From Neodontobutis hainanensis (Eukaryota > Chordata > Actinopteri > Gobiiformes > Odontobutidae): DNA of 64,000 bases. Location of the stretch: NCBI GenBank assembly GCA_024349245.1, contig JALDNG010000020.1, forward strand, positions 1,541,001 to 1,605,000. Direction: 5' to 3'. Under the pieces are notes generated by a model. It was not told the origin of the DNA and did no database searches. It was given only the letters and a program-made list of their open reading frames with translations. How positions within the stretch are numbered: position 1 is the stretch's first letter; each line of letters starts with the position of its first letter. A program made the position numbers and the translations under genes. This document shows positions 47,135-60,235 of this stretch, piece after piece.

Positions 47135-48230
47135 ATGTGAACACAGGTCCATAGGTTTGCTTTATCTAAGTTACAAAGAAGTTTCTAATGTAATATCAAG
47201 AAAAATAAAAACTATTTATGGAGCACATTTTGTACCCAAATAACTCAATGTGCTTTACAGAAATTACACAAAAGTTGTAGCAAAGAACTAATTTGGATAA
47301 ATTAAATTAACAAACAAAATAAAACCACAAAAAAAAAAAAAAAAAGTAAATTAAAACTACAACTACTTTTATTGTTTTGGAAAGGCACAGGAGTCTTAAT
47401 GCTCACCAAAATAGCCGTCTCTTTGCGGGCTTGCCACAGACTAATATTAATCCTTTTAACAACTTTTAATGGCAGATGTGTCTGTTTGAGGTGAACCGAG
47501 TTTGAAGCCTGTAGGATGAAACCCCTAGGACGAGGGCAACTATTGTGAGGTTCACACTTTTAAACCAAAATGGCTGTTGTCATGTTGGAGATAGGGCCTG
47601 GTCCCCATATACTTTTTAGCTTATGTCCCCATTCAGGATGTTTTGATCAAATTTAATTTGGTTATGATAAACTAAAGTTTTCTACTACATTAGAAAGCCA
47701 ATGACAATGGTTGTCATTGGCTTTTATGTTTGTCATCTCATTATCTGCACATCATTGTATATATGCATATATATGCACTTCAATGCTTCATTGGTTCCAA
47801 CTAGATCCGACACTGTCTGTTGATTGGGGGTTCTAAGCAGTACAGGTCATGGGGGCCCTGCCTTACCATGGATTTATAGAAACAGCGGTGCCCTACATCA
47901 TCTCATGTTCACCAATTCAAAGGTCAGCCCAAGACTAGCTTTAGTAATATGCACAAAATTATCGAGTGGGCTTCTGGCCACAGGGTTTGTCCAGGTTCCC
48001 ATCAGTTCTGTCAGCGGGCCTGGTCCCTGTGCGTACTCTGGTTTATAAGCCTACTTATTCAGAAATCATTTAATTTCATTTTATGGACTCTGTAATCCTA
48101 CAATGCATCTACAAGCTACAGTTTGTTTAAATTTGTGGAGTTAATTAACCTGCAGCTAAACGAGACCGGTCTTGTGTCAACGAGGTGCATGTCTTAAAAA
48201 GTAAGCATCACCCCTGGACAAAACTATTGC
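47135..48230. other. No gene recognised between copy B and gene 2
   Basis: Contains a poly-A run at about 47,330-47,345 and a small palindromic tract near 47,696-47,722 (gccaatgacaatgg / ttgtcattggc). The rest is unrecognised. Confidence 0.45.
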
Positions 48231-48479
48231 CAGCATGTCATTTTTCATTCCCCTTTTTGTGGCCAGCCTAAGGCACAACAGTGCAGTAATTATGCTCTAA
48301 TCAGCATCTTGATATGCCGCACCTGTGAGGTGGATAGATTCTATTATTAAGTTGTCACTAACACCGATTTGGACAGATTTGCCTTTTGTGTACACAGAAA
48401 AAGTCTTAAATCTTTTTGTTAAGGTCATAAAAAAATGGGGGCAAAAACAAAAGTGTCAAATTTCAGTATATTTACAACC

Positions 48480-48640
48480 CTCACACAAACAGCATTAAAA
48501 CAAAATGCAGAGACCAGTTACTCTATAGACATCGGATTTTTGTTTTATATCAAATTATAAAACATGCCACATTTTGAGGTTTTTCATCCATCGCGAAAAA
48601 AACCCAAGACCCAAGTTTTTGCTTTAGTGCAAGTTAACCA
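48480..48640 (-). repeat. Inverted fragment of NF1 3' UTR
   Basis: Reads as the reverse complement of about 14,105-14,250. Landmarks are aaacatgccacattttgagg and caagttaaccacgtgtg, against cctcaaaaatgtggcatgtt and cacggttgacttg. It lies just beyond the 3' end of gene 2. Confidence 0.75.
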
Positions 48641-48723
48641 CGTGTGTAGAAGCAATTTAATCAATTTAATAATGGCTGTTAATATCTAAAAAAGACAGAT
48701 TTTCAGACAGATTTTGTACTTAT

Positions 48724-48729
48724 TTTATT
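48724..48729 (-). terminator. Probable poly(A) signal of gene 2
   Basis: Minus-strand AATAAA in tattttattgattg, the same position relative to the stop as in gene 1. Confidence 0.55.
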
Positions 48730-48864
48730 GATTGTATTGTTTTTTTGAAAAGTAAAATAAACATTATATACAAAAGATCTCAACTCAAAGGACACTGTGT
48801 GATCTGAATTGAAAACCCACAACACATACAAACATACATTATAAATTTAGTTCTGTGTTTGGTC

Positions 48865-51800
48865 CTAGTCGGTGTCGACCCGGTACTTGCAGGGACACCC
48901 GAAGCGGACCTTGTAGTCGCAGCAGTGGCATCCTTTCTGGTCCTGGTTCCGACAGACGAACCCTTCAGTTGGACTGTAGCTGCAGATAAACAGAGAGATG
49001 GACAAATGAGGACGTTGACTGACATTAAAATTTTAAAATCTTGCATTGGAAATGATTAAACGGTTAAACGGGAATAAGTTTTATTACATAATGTTTAATG
49101 AGACGGAAATAAAGCAGGAAAGATAAAGCTGGGTGTACCAGCACTAAACTTGTCCTTACACGTGTATAGCCTGGTTTGTGGCGGTCACAGGAGTGTCGGT
49201 GTCCACGGTCACAACGACGATGTAGAGCGGACGTTCACAGATTTCGTTTGGGTAATGTTTCCTGAGTTCGGACAGAAGCTCTGAGTCCCCTGTGCCTGTG
49301 CGATCATCCTGGTCGTACCATCGTGTCCAGCACACTGCAGGGACAAAACAATAATAAAGTATTTCTGCTTAGCATAGTTAATTAAAACAAAGGGAAAAGA
49401 TATTCAATTGAACTTTAGATATTAGGATAAATTTAGGGATAAATCTGTAATAAACTAAACAAACACTAAACCAGGACTAAACAAAACATAAAGTCAGGAC
49501 TAAATGCTGTGGACATTTCACTGAACCACAATCTGACTGTTTTTCTTAAAAGGTTTATTGCTCTCTGTTACTGTGCTGCCACCAAGAGGAAAACTAGTGC
49601 TATGTCTTATTAAAATAAAAATATCGCCATGGTTACCTTTCTCACAGCAGAACTTCTGAGGACACATGAACCGGACTCGGAAATCCTGACACATGCCCGA
49701 CGGCTGATCAGAGTTTTTACAGATGAAGCCTGTGGTCACATCAGCTCTGTGGAAAAAAAGATTTTAGGACTGATTTCAGAATTAAAGGACCAAACTAGGA
49801 CTAAACCAGGACTAAAACAGGACCAAACTAGGACAAAACCAGAACTAAAACAGGACCAAACTAGGACTAAACCAGGACTTAAAACAGGACCAAACTAGGT
49901 CTAAATACTGGTCAAGCCATTCCCGTCTTGATTTTGGACTGATCTCATCTTAGATGCTTTACGGTAAATTCAACTTACATGTCCTTGTGAACTAATAAAT
50001 GTTTATCAGTTAATATTCAGTTTGGATCAGAAAAATTTAAACTATATTTCAGTTTTAAAAACGTTAACTTTGTTACAATTTTACAACAATGTACAACAAA
50101 TTTCAAAAGAATATAAAATATAATATATATATATATTATATATATATATATATATATATTTCAGAACAGTCTAACATAAAAAAAAAAATCCTTTGAAATC
50201 GCATAACAACACTATTAATTTTAAGGAGGCTTTTATTTTGTAATGCTACATCAGATTGTAATTTACCTGGAGGGAATCAGGAGGCCCTTACTCAGTAGAA
50301 GTTGGACACTCCTTTGGCAACTGGTAGTTTTCTTTTAATTCAAATCTAAAGTTATGAAATTTTCCTACCTTTCCTACCTTCCTACCTTATTTTCAAATGC
50401 CACATCAGATTGTAAATTACCTGGAGGGCATCAGGAGGACCTTTGCTACACATCATAAGTGGAATGACTTTTTTTCTTTTAAAATAATTGTATACTCTTG
50501 GTGCAGAAACACCAGTTATGGATTTTCAGGGGGATTTTTTTTTTTAATGCAATATCAGATTTTTCTGAAATTACCTGGAGGTTTTATGAGGTGGCAACTA
50601 GTATTTTTTTATTTATTTTTATTTTTTTATTGTATAAACTAAAACTTAAATTTCAGATTGCACCAGTTAGGCATTTTTATGGGACTTTTATTTTGTGATG
50701 CTACATTAGATTGCTTGTTTCAATATTCTTTGTCTCAGTGTATGAGGATTGGAAGTAACATTGTGAAATAGTTAACGTTTCAAAATTGAAATACATTCTG
50801 AACTGATTAATGAGTTTGTGAATTTAAAATATTTCTGATAAAAACTAAATATTAACTGATAAAATTGCATTATCAGACACAGTCATTGAGAAATGAAAAT
50901 GTATCAAATCTGACATTTATTATTTCAAGAGGACTTCTAAGCGCTTTTTATATGCATTTACCGTAAAGCTGCTAATATTGGAGCACTCCAAAATTAAGAC
51001 GGGGCTGGCATGACTGGCGTTTTGTGAAAGGGGGTTGGCTAGACCGCAGTGGCTAAGTGGACACATGAGAAACATAAAAACAACACACACGTCCAAAGCT
51101 GGAACTGGAAATACTTGTGAGTAAAAACTGAAGAAAGCAGGTCCTGTCGGATGAAGGGCCCGGAACGGCACTAGATATAATAGTAATCTTTGAGCTTTAT
51201 TTGTTGTGTGGAGTTAGTTTTTTACTACATGCACACATGACGAGAAAATAAGATTAAACCAAGAGTAAAACCAAGACCAAACCATGAACCAGTTGGCAAA
51301 GGCAGAGTGGAATCCAGGAATAACACACGACATCACACAGGACTGAATAAAACCAAGTCTAGAGCAGGATTTAGGAAGTGTATAACAAGGACTAGACTAG
51401 AATATATCCCATTAGGTCTTCTACATTTTAACTTTTGTTCAGGAGAAAGAAAAGGGCCCTTATATGACACATCATTGTCATCAATATAGAGTCTGTAATT
51501 TTTCTGTTAAAGTTTTGGATGTTCTATATCTTGATTAAGCTCTTTAAGACGGACTTACTTTGAGATGATATTCCCGGTTGCGGCGACGCTGTAGCCTGAT
51601 GTGGTCTGGACTTCGATCCACAGAGGACTGTAGCAGATCATCCCTGGGTTTTCAGCCCGAAGAGCGCTAAGAGTCTCCCAGTCTCCGGTGCCGGACGGGT
51701 CGTCTCTGTCGAACCATTTAGTGTAGCACTCTGCAACAAATACAGAAGTAAAGGATAAAACAAAACAATAGGAGAAATCCATAAACGGGGGAATAAACAT

Positions 51801-54800
51801 GCATTGCCTTGAGGAGACATGCTGTTGCCTGTGAACAAATGGAGTGGAAATAGAGAGTGTGTGGATAAGGGCTCCAGTTCAGTGGACCGATGTTAACAAT
51901 GATGGCACTTAATGCCATTGTTTTATTATTTGGGACACCTTAAACTCAACATAAATCTGCAACAAACAGAAGACATTTTACCTCCTCAAAGACCCCTGTT
52001 CGGTTTTCTTTTTTTTCGCCCATTACACATTTCCATTTTTGATGAGATCTGCATTTTCCAATCTATCAACGTTCTCACTATGCCTCCAGTAACGACACCT
52101 ATAAATCACTCAGAAGTCTGGCAAACTAATTATAGCTGAGATCAGAAATACACATGGCGACTGTTGTCCTACCTTTTGGTCGGCAGAACTCAGGTGGACA
52201 CAGGAAACGGACCTGGTAATCGAAGCACATGCCCTTTTTCTGGTCTGAGTTTTTACAGATGAAGCCTACAGTTGTGTCAGATCTGTTTAGAGAAAGATGG
52301 AGATGATGTAAAAATGCAAGTTCAGTAAGACATTAGAAAGAGACTTGGCACAATATGCTGTCAATTCCCTAGTTTATCGTGCTACCCATTACTTACGCAG
52401 CAATGATGTTTCCAGTGGCGGCCACAGGAAGCCCAGTGATGGTCAGGACCTCGATCTGAAGAGGACTGTCACAGATTTTCTCGGGGTATTCGTTGTGCAG
52501 AGTGGCCAGTGTCTCCCAGTCTCCGGTGCCAGAGGGGTCGTCTCTGTCGAACCACTGGGTCCAGCACTCTGCATTTATCAAAACAAATGTAAAGTTTTAC
52601 TCTCTGTTTACGGAATTTTGACATGAACTCAGATTAAAGCAGGTTCAAACCTCGCAATAAACTAAAGCAAATTCATGACTAAACAAAGACTAAAATCTAA
52701 ATAGTGAGTTTGAAAAGTTGTATTATTCATACTGAACTGCATCTCACAGCCAAAGAAGCCGGGATTACCCAAAAATCTTTATTTGTATTTTTACAATTTT
52801 ATTACTATATAATAGACTTTTGTTTTTTGCTTTAAAAGAGTGTATTATTATAATGATTCAATAACTTTCTATATTTCCTGTTTTTTAACATGTTAGTCTA
52901 TTACACACAGGAAACAGATCTTATAACATCACAGCTATAACCACAATATGTCAAAAATATGATCAGACAGTTTGGAAATAAGGAAAGAGAAGTATGTTAC
53001 TTACCAGAGGGTCTGGGGAGGTGGGGTTTGGTGATGGAGGGTCTAGTGATGGAGGGTCTGGTGATATGTGCCCTGTTGATGGGAGGTCTTGTGACAAGGG
53101 TTGATGGTGTGGGGCTGGTCCAAGGTGCATTGTCTGTTGGCATAGATACAAGCCTCATTACTGATGAAAATGTGGGAACATGTTGGATTCATGCTGAAGT
53201 GTGCTTTAGAGGTATGTTTGAACATATTCAATTAGTTTTATCTCAGAAATACCATCTATTTCTGTTCTTCCTTTGTTTCTTCTCTTATTTCCAGTTTCTC
53301 CATCATAGGCAACAACAACACAGAACATACCAACAAAGAGCCCTGATACAATTAAAATTTTAAAGAACGGTGACTTCTTAAAGCAGAGTTTACAGTAAAG
53401 TTCTTGTCAGTATCTGAGAAAGTCAAAAAACAACTTCCAAAACCATATGTACTTTACACATCACTTAACACAGTGACATGTACTACATATGTGTTTTCAG
53501 ACCAAAACCCAGTCCTACAAACCTAAATGTCTAACTTTAGATTAGTTTCAGCTCAAAGAGTTTTGATATGGCTCTAAAAACTGCACCAAAAACACTTCCT
53601 GCTGAAAATAAGGACAAGTAAAAATGGACAGAGACTTACAATCCCAGCGACAGAAGCTGTAAGGACACAAGAAGCGGACCCTGTAATCCTGACACTGGGA
53701 GTTTTCTTTCTGGTCTGAGTTTCTGCAGATGAACCCAATCACTATGTCATACCTGCACAAACAAAATCAGCATTTAGACATCCACAAACCGATGAATTTT
53801 CATTTATTATGAACATTACTGAGTGCTTACGCATAAAAGATGTCTCCTGTGGAAAGTGCAGGGATTCCCTTCGTGGTCTGGGCTTTGATTTCAAGAGGAT
53901 TGTCACAGATTTTGCCTGGGTTTTCTGCTCTCAGGTCTGTGAGAGTCTCCCAGTCTCCGGAGGATGTGGGGTCGTCTCTGTCAAACCATTCAGTCCAGCA
54001 ATTTTTGGACAAACAAAATATCCACTAGATTTATTTAATACTTACAATACTTTAACTTTTGATTATTAATTATAATCCTATAAGCCTATTAGCCTGTAAA
54101 GTAGTAATATGAGGCAGTTTGCAGTTTATTGTCCTCAGAGGCTTCAGTTACAATATAATGATGTCCGTGTTTTAGTTTGTATCACAGCCTAGATATTACT
54201 GGTTGTCTGTGAAGGTTCTCAGTCATCCAGGACATCTTGCAGAAAAGGTTAAAGCAAAGGTCAACTGGTAAGAGAGCTGAGCTTAGTCTGACTGAACACG
54301 GCTGTCCTGGTCTCATATTCAAAACTCTTTCATAGCTAACGATTATGAGAACCAGGACAGCCTTTGTCCAATCAGAGTCAGTTTTAGCTCAAACCCCTCC
54401 CTCTAGAGATAAAGGTCGGCTCTCTTACCAGTTGAACTCAAAATTAATGAAGTATCTTTCAATTAGAGACAAAACATCTTCACCTTAAAAACTGAGTCCA
54501 TATGCCTTTGCTTTAACCTTTTCTTCAAGATATTGCTGATTGTAATACATTTTCAGTTTTATAGATTTGATTAAAACTGTCTGGTTTTCAATGCAGCTAT
54601 GTCCATTCTAAAGATTAAAGCAGTGATATGGCCACAGCACCATAGACATGGACCCTCTCAAGGGCCCCAGAGCAGCTGCACTGGCCACACTGGCCACACT
54701 GCCTGATGCTACGCCTCTGATGTTAAATTAGTATTGACGCAGCCCGTTTATACTGAACAGGACTAATGATGACAGAAAAATACAATTCTGTGCAGTTCTT

Positions 54801-56527
54801 TTAATCTATCACTTTGAGTATGTGCAATATCCCCTTGCCACTTATTTATTGATTTGCCCAGTACTAATTTCACTGCACTATGTGCAATAATGTTATGGCA
54901 AAGCCATATTCAACTGCCTTAACATTTGTCTGATTGCTGTTGTTGTATGTGTGTTGTTGTTAATATTGTTTTTGCAGCTGCAGGCAGATCTTGAAAGCAC
55001 AGGTTCTTACTGGGGCCGAGGGAGTTTAGTTTTGTTGTTGATGTAGTTGTAGTTCTGCTCTTGGTTTGATCGCGGATGGTGCTTCTCGCGGTGATTGTGA
55101 ACGGAGGAGGAGGGATCTTGGGATTATGGACGACCTGCCCACTTTCTGCAGGAATACAATAGTTACAGTTACAGTCAGTGAACTAACAGTCAGAGTTATG
55201 ATGATGAGTATGAGTACACTGAGCAGACCTTTAGACAAGATGGCAGTTAAAATGTCATTGCATTATCAGGAGCAAGATATATTCAGGACAACAAGGATTG
55301 ATGTTGGCAGGTCTAATTGTTTATAAGCCACTTTCTTAGATGAGTTTTAAATGTCTGATATGTGAGCATTTCCCTGATGCTCACAGGCAGTGTTCCACTT
55401 TTGGGCAGCTTTTTTCAAACAAGATAACTGACCACCTGAGCACTCCACCTGAGTGGAAAGATTTAGTCTTCTCTTAATGGACCTCTTGTGTGACGGTGTG
55501 CCACAGTTATAATACCAGTAGAACTAGCAAGATATCAGAAATGTTTTTGAGAAATGTTTTGAAGTGTGTGATAAATATATGGGATTTTTTTTGACATAAT
55601 ACAACTGTTTTTAACTGCTCAGCACAAGCTCCTTATTGTATCTGTTTGAGCCGTTACAGATTAATAAAACTTTATTTTTCTTCTCCAAAGAATATCCTGA
55701 CAACTATTTAATGAAGGAATACATTTACTGCCCCAAAGATTATAATACAACCACATTTACAACAGACTAAATCATCCCTTAAAAAATAGAAAAGGCTTTA
55801 ACCCTACTGTGATCACTGTGGACTAAAAGAGTTATTGATTATAATGAGCTTTACATGTTCAATTTTATTAAACAATAGTGCCATCTGCTGTTGTTTTGGG
55901 ATTTTTTAAACACACTGTTTAAGCTAAATGTGTTTTTCAGGTGTATCATCAGTTTAAACGTCAGACAACAAATTGATTGGAGCTGCAGTAAATACCACAC
56001 ATTTACAGTTGTTACTCTAATGACATGCACAAACTGGTACCTCCAAATATGGAACCTTGATAGTTCCTTCCATGAAACAGGAAGAATAAACCCTCTTTTA
56101 AAGAGAAATTATGAAATGTATATTATATTTATTTAAAGGGAAACAGTTCCATGTGAGTTGACAGTTCCATTTGTGTCGTTTAGTGGCTCTATATCCCTGA
56201 TCCCTGAAGTTAGTATAAAATCCAATGACATTATAGTGACTCTAATGTGCCCATGTTTAAGTTATAGCTTTTTATTATATTCCGTATATTCACCCAAATG
56301 GAAAATAAAAAAAATATCATTGCGATCAACAAATGTAAATAGTAACACCTGTTTTCTTAATATTGTGCAGCCATATTATTTATCTGACACATTACATCAT
56401 CCACTTATAAGTCACATTTACACTTGCAACAAAAAAATAAAAGCTTGTGACTAAAGCTGCGTGAAGTTTAACAACTGTAAGTGAACTCACCGATGAGCAG
56501 GACTTGACTCAAGACGAGAGTGAGCTG
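48865..56527 (-). CDS. Multi-WxxW protein, gene 2, four domains, apparently 5'-disrupted
   Basis: Exons in transcript order: 56491-56527 (leader), 55011-55145 (P/T linker), 53831-53999 (domain 1, first half, acceptor lost), 53640-53752, 53005-53133 (linker), 52397-52568, 52173-52282, 51559-51730, 49637-49746, 49160-49334, 48865-48979. Domains 2-4 match domains 6-8 of gene 1. The linker reads SPTPSTLVTRPPINRAHITR then PSITRPSITKPHLPRPS without a His-Asp tract. Two faults: the ATG equivalent to gene 1's start is followed by TAA after three codons and 7 bp are missing from the leader, and domain 1 lacks its AG acceptor. The downstream exons are intact and all phases agree. It may be a recent pseudogene or may use another start. 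Confidence 0.72.
49786..49897 (+). repeat. Minisatellite of GGACTAAACCA/GGACCAAACTA units
   Basis: About ten 11-12-bp units of the type aggactaaacc and aggaccaaacta. Scattered relatives occur in NF1 intron 7,083-7,260, at 28,690-28,830 and at 51,250-51,375, all in introns. Confidence 0.85.
50110..50161 (+). repeat. AT dinucleotide microsatellite
   Basis: A run of ta/at units in the gene 2 intron, about 50 bp with small interruptions. Confidence 0.9.
50220..50720 (+). repeat. Degenerate tandem repeat, about 150-bp unit
   Basis: Landmark cacatcagattgtaa...ttacctggagg recurs near 50,246, 50,400, 50,550 and 50,695. The unit also carries cttttattttgtaatgctac. It lies in an intron that is about 1.8 kb in gene 2 but only about 335 bp at the matching place in gene 1. 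Confidence 0.7.
53831..53999 (-). CDS. First WxxW exon of gene 2, splice acceptor missing
   Basis: Encodes NCWTEWFDRDDPTSSGDWET and ends STGDIFYA with a normal donor (gtaagc). In gene 1 copies the exon is preceded by ttttctag. Here homology ends at the exon border and the preceding bases read gtttgtccaaaa. The nearest AG is 22 bp further (aatctag); using it shifts the frame to a TGA within four codons of the conserved CW. Confidence 0.75.
54205..54535. mobile_element. Penelope-like element terminal repeats only
   Basis: Left end ggttctcagtcatccaggac and right end ttaacctttt...aagatatt form an inverted pair like those at 10,630 and 11,980. About 200 bp of internal sequence remains, with no coding part. 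It lies in the intron next to the lost acceptor. Confidence 0.7.
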
Positions 56528-57066
56528 CTGAAGAAAACAGAACAGAACGTTATTGTGGTAACCTTTACACTTTAATGAAGCATATTATTTATAAAAGATC
56601 AACTGAAAACTTTACCCAACAAATCATTTTGGCAGATTGTTGCTCCGTCTGTGAAGAGACCAACGTTAGACTCTGACACCTGATAATCCCCTGTCCTTGC
56701 ATCTTTTATGCATTTTACAAAGGTTCAAGGTTAATTTATCATCGTTGATCATGTAAAGACATACAAGTGTATTCAGTCTTGCATAAAAAACAATGTGTTC
56801 ATGAAAAGGAGAGTCTATTCCTCTCATTGGGCCCCCGAGTTCTTCACACGGACAGTTTCTCAGATGAAGCTGTGTTTAAGCCTGGATTTATGCTCAGACT
56901 AAAGCCTCTAGTTTTTTAATCTCTGTAAAGTACATTGAATTTCATGTTGCCCAGAAATTGTCCTCGAAAAATAAAACAAAAACACCTCGTACAGTCATGA
57001 GGATAAACTTCCCAGTCAGTAACAGATGGATATAATGCATAAATAACATAAAAGAATATAACACTC

Positions 57067-57206
57067 ACCAGTCGTCAAGATTTTATGTTCTCTCTGTGAT
57101 CGAGACACTGTGAATCTGAGCTCAAAGTTAGAGGTTTAAATATTTTAAACTGAGGCTCATATCAGAGAAAAAGACGCACAGCACAATCTCACTGTGAGGG
57201 TTATGA
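57067..57206 (-). promoter_or_regulatory. Promoter and noncoding first exon of WxxW gene 2
   Basis: TATA-like TATTTAAA (57,135-57,142 on the minus strand) and a conserved upstream block shared with gene 1. The first exon ends at CTG/gtgagtg (57,066/57,067). It contains no ATG. Confidence 0.55.
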
Positions 57207-57219
57207 TTAAAACACTTGG

Positions 57220-58540
57220 ATATGGTACTACCCCCTCTGCGCTGAAGCTAAAGCCCCCCTGACTCCCCTGTAGTGGTTGACAGGACACCCACAACTTTTA
57301 AAATGGTCAGATCTTCTGTTTAAGGCCTTGAGGTATTTTCTTATTTCCATTGGTCAGAACATGAACATGACGGTGGGTAAAACACTGAGTATAGTAGTAG
57401 TAGTATAGTAGTAGTAGTTATTTGTCTCTTCCAAGTCAGGCGCTTAAAGAAATTGGTCTTTGGACACGGCTTATTCAGTCACACAAAAAGTAACTAGGGT
57501 AACAAAAACAATCACCAGAGGGCAGTGAAGTATCTCCTGGTGCAAAACTACTTTTGCACATAAGCTTTCTCTTACAAAGCCATAAAACAGTGGAATAAGC
57601 GCCCAACTGAACCTTTAACCTAAAAAGGTTAAAACCTTCTCAAAGGATGTAAAAACCTGGTAATTATCAAACTAGTCATGTATGCAGTAAACCTCAAATT
57701 GCTTGGAAGAAATATTGTAATGCCATTTTCTATGATTAGTATTGGTATATGTTGAATATATTTACAAAGTGCAAAGTGTAAAGTGCAATAAAGTGCATGG
57801 AGGGCAGGAGCAGGTCTTCACCAGCAGCAAGACAGGATGAATACAGTCTCCCCCTGCTGGCTAAAACCATAAAAACTCCACAGGTAAGTAAAATTAACAT
57901 AAGTGTTTTACAATGTACAGTTACAGTACGTCGTAACCAAGGCGCTACAGCACTCCTTTAAAAAAATAAAAATAAAAAATCAAAGATTAAATTCCTAAAT
58001 TTTTTTTGTTTTTTTTCAACCCAGTAAGACTGTTATTGATATTAAATATGTATAAAAATATATGTATATTTTAATAATTAAACTTTTTTTATGATGATGT
58101 CCCCCCATTTAAAAATAGAAATGGCACAAATTATGATTTTTTTTCAAAATCATAAATGCAAAGTTGATTATTTTGTGATAAATTGTTAGAGCATGGGGTA
58201 TGTCAATAATTGGCAGCAACAATGTTTTTCATGCATTTTTTTTTTGTAAAAATATAATTTGGTGCTGTTAAGCGCATAAAATGTGCTTTTGTGACAACAA
58301 AATAATAATCATTGATATCCTCCTTTCATGAGGCTATTTTTTTTCCAACTACTTCTGCTCTAATTATTGATATAAAATTGTGTTTATTTTTTAAGACTTG
58401 AACTTTTTAAATTGAATTTTTTTTGTGATAATGTCACCACATACTCCAATGAAAATAGTCATTAGTGTTCCTATTTTTCAGAAATGCAAAGTTGATTCTT
58501 TTGTGGTGAATTATTGGAGCCTGTGCCATGTCAACAATTG
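57220..58540. other. Intergenic, no gene seen
   Basis: AT-rich with a GTA trinucleotide run near 57,393-57,420. No ORF or repeat family is recognised. Confidence 0.5.
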
Positions 58541-58559
58541 GACAGTGAAGTACGCACAA

Positions 58560-59392
58560 AGACAGGTGACTGGCAGGTCTGAAAGATAATGGCAGCAGAG
58601 ATTCAAGTATCCGTGTGCAGAATCAGGGCTGGAAGTTCAGACAAAACTCGATGAATGATCTTGCAGAGAAGAGTTGGATTGTGGTTGCTTTTGTACTGGC
58701 CTAAATGCAATGGGCTGCAAATGCAGAGGCAGGTGAGAGTGATTTGGTGCCAGAGGGAGAGAAAGGCTGGAATGGAGTACATGGATCATGACACAACCCC
58801 TCCTCAAGGGACAGCACCGGACGTCCCACCTGGCTGATCATGGTGAGACGCATTGGAAGCCGATAAGCCGAGGGTCCAAAATACAGTGAGCATGGAGTGC
58901 TCTTCTGGCCCATACACCTCACAGTGGGAGGGCCAGTGTGACTCCTGGCACATGACTCAAATGCACAACGCAGAAAGGGTTTAGCTCAAGTTTTATTAAA
59001 CACAGGGCAGGTGGGCATACACAAGTCAGAGTTTTCCTGTTCCAAAAAACAAGCAAGGGTAAAGCAATACCAGGGTCACCTCAGGTGCGACCGGGGGATC
59101 GGCTGCAAAGCACGGGAACAAACTGGACACCACAGGAACGGGCTGGAACCCACAGGTGAGTGCAGGATGACAGGACAGGCTGGACTACACTGGAAGGAGC
59201 AGGACCAGTGAACAGGAAAATGGCACAGGTGATGAAGAGTACTGCTACAACTCTACACACTCTCAACACTCTAAAACATTCACCTTCACAATGAACTGTT
59301 GGTTGTGTCAGGAATCGTGAGGATGAGGGCAGAGGTGAAGCGTGTCTTCAAGACGTCAAAGTCCTTCTGAGCCTCCTCGGTCCACCAAAAAA
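58560..59392 (-). mobile_element. Gypsy-type element remnant
   Basis: The minus strand at 59,390-59,311 reads WTEEAQKDFDVLKTRFTSAL then ILTIP, the linker after the Gypsy reverse transcriptase. At 58,905-58,790 it reads VYGPEEHSMLTVFW and HHDQPGGTSGAVP, the C-terminal end of a chromodomain-type Gypsy integrase. Stops and a large internal deletion make it inactive. Confidence 0.6.
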
Positions 59393-59499
59393 TTAATCTT
59401 GATGAAGATGAGAAAGGTCAACGAAGCAGCAGCCAAGGCGCTGTAGCCTAAAACGAAGTACCTGTAAAAGCGTTGCAGTCGGAAGATGTCGGCCAGTCT

Positions 59500-60235
59500 A
59501 GGACAATACATGAAAACTCATAGCCTAGTTGGTACACAGGCTGCATCGGGCAGAGACTGTGAGAGTCATAGCCCAGTTGTCCCGGCCTGTTTTAATTTAG
59601 AACTGGGGCGAGGGAAAATGGAACATAATATATATTTTTCTCTACATATGATTTCTAAATCGAGAAAGAAAGAAAATATATTGGCCAAGCTGAGTCAACT
59701 ACTTTACAATGATAGGGGAAAGTTGAACTATTCTTTTCACATACCATAGAGTTCCTGTTTTGTCTCGCTAATAGGTCAAGACTGATTCTAGCCTGAAGAA
59801 AGAATCCCTGCTGTCAAAATGACATTAGTAGAATGAGCTTAATTACCCTTCGTCCTGCCTTTTGGACACTTTCTTAGTTTTTTTATTCATCTTTCATAAA
59901 TGATTTATTTTTATCAGTCCCATCGACCCGCGCGCTCTGGTTTTTAAGGGGAGTGCAAATCCGGCACTTTAAATTAATGCCGGATTGTTAGATCATCCTT
60001 CTTTCTTGGACAAGATAAACTCAGGAGGAGATGGAAACATGATGGCAATAAACAGACATGTTGATGGCAGGACTTTTGTGGCAAACACAGAGAATATGCC
60101 AACCTGTGTGCTTGCACCTCGGCGGCCATCTTTGAATGTCACTAACATCCAGCCACTCTCAGCCAACCTATAGACTTTTTTAATTGAACACTTGTTGCAT
60201 AGATGCACGGAATAAAATTGTTAGGAAATAAATGT
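59500..60235. other. Intergenic, no gene seen
   Basis: Contains short ORFs only (59,486-59,749 and 59,985-60,173) without recognisable motifs. Confidence 0.45.

Noticed and set aside
47824..48048. 74-codon ORF
   Set aside because: No motif, no splice context and no second copy.
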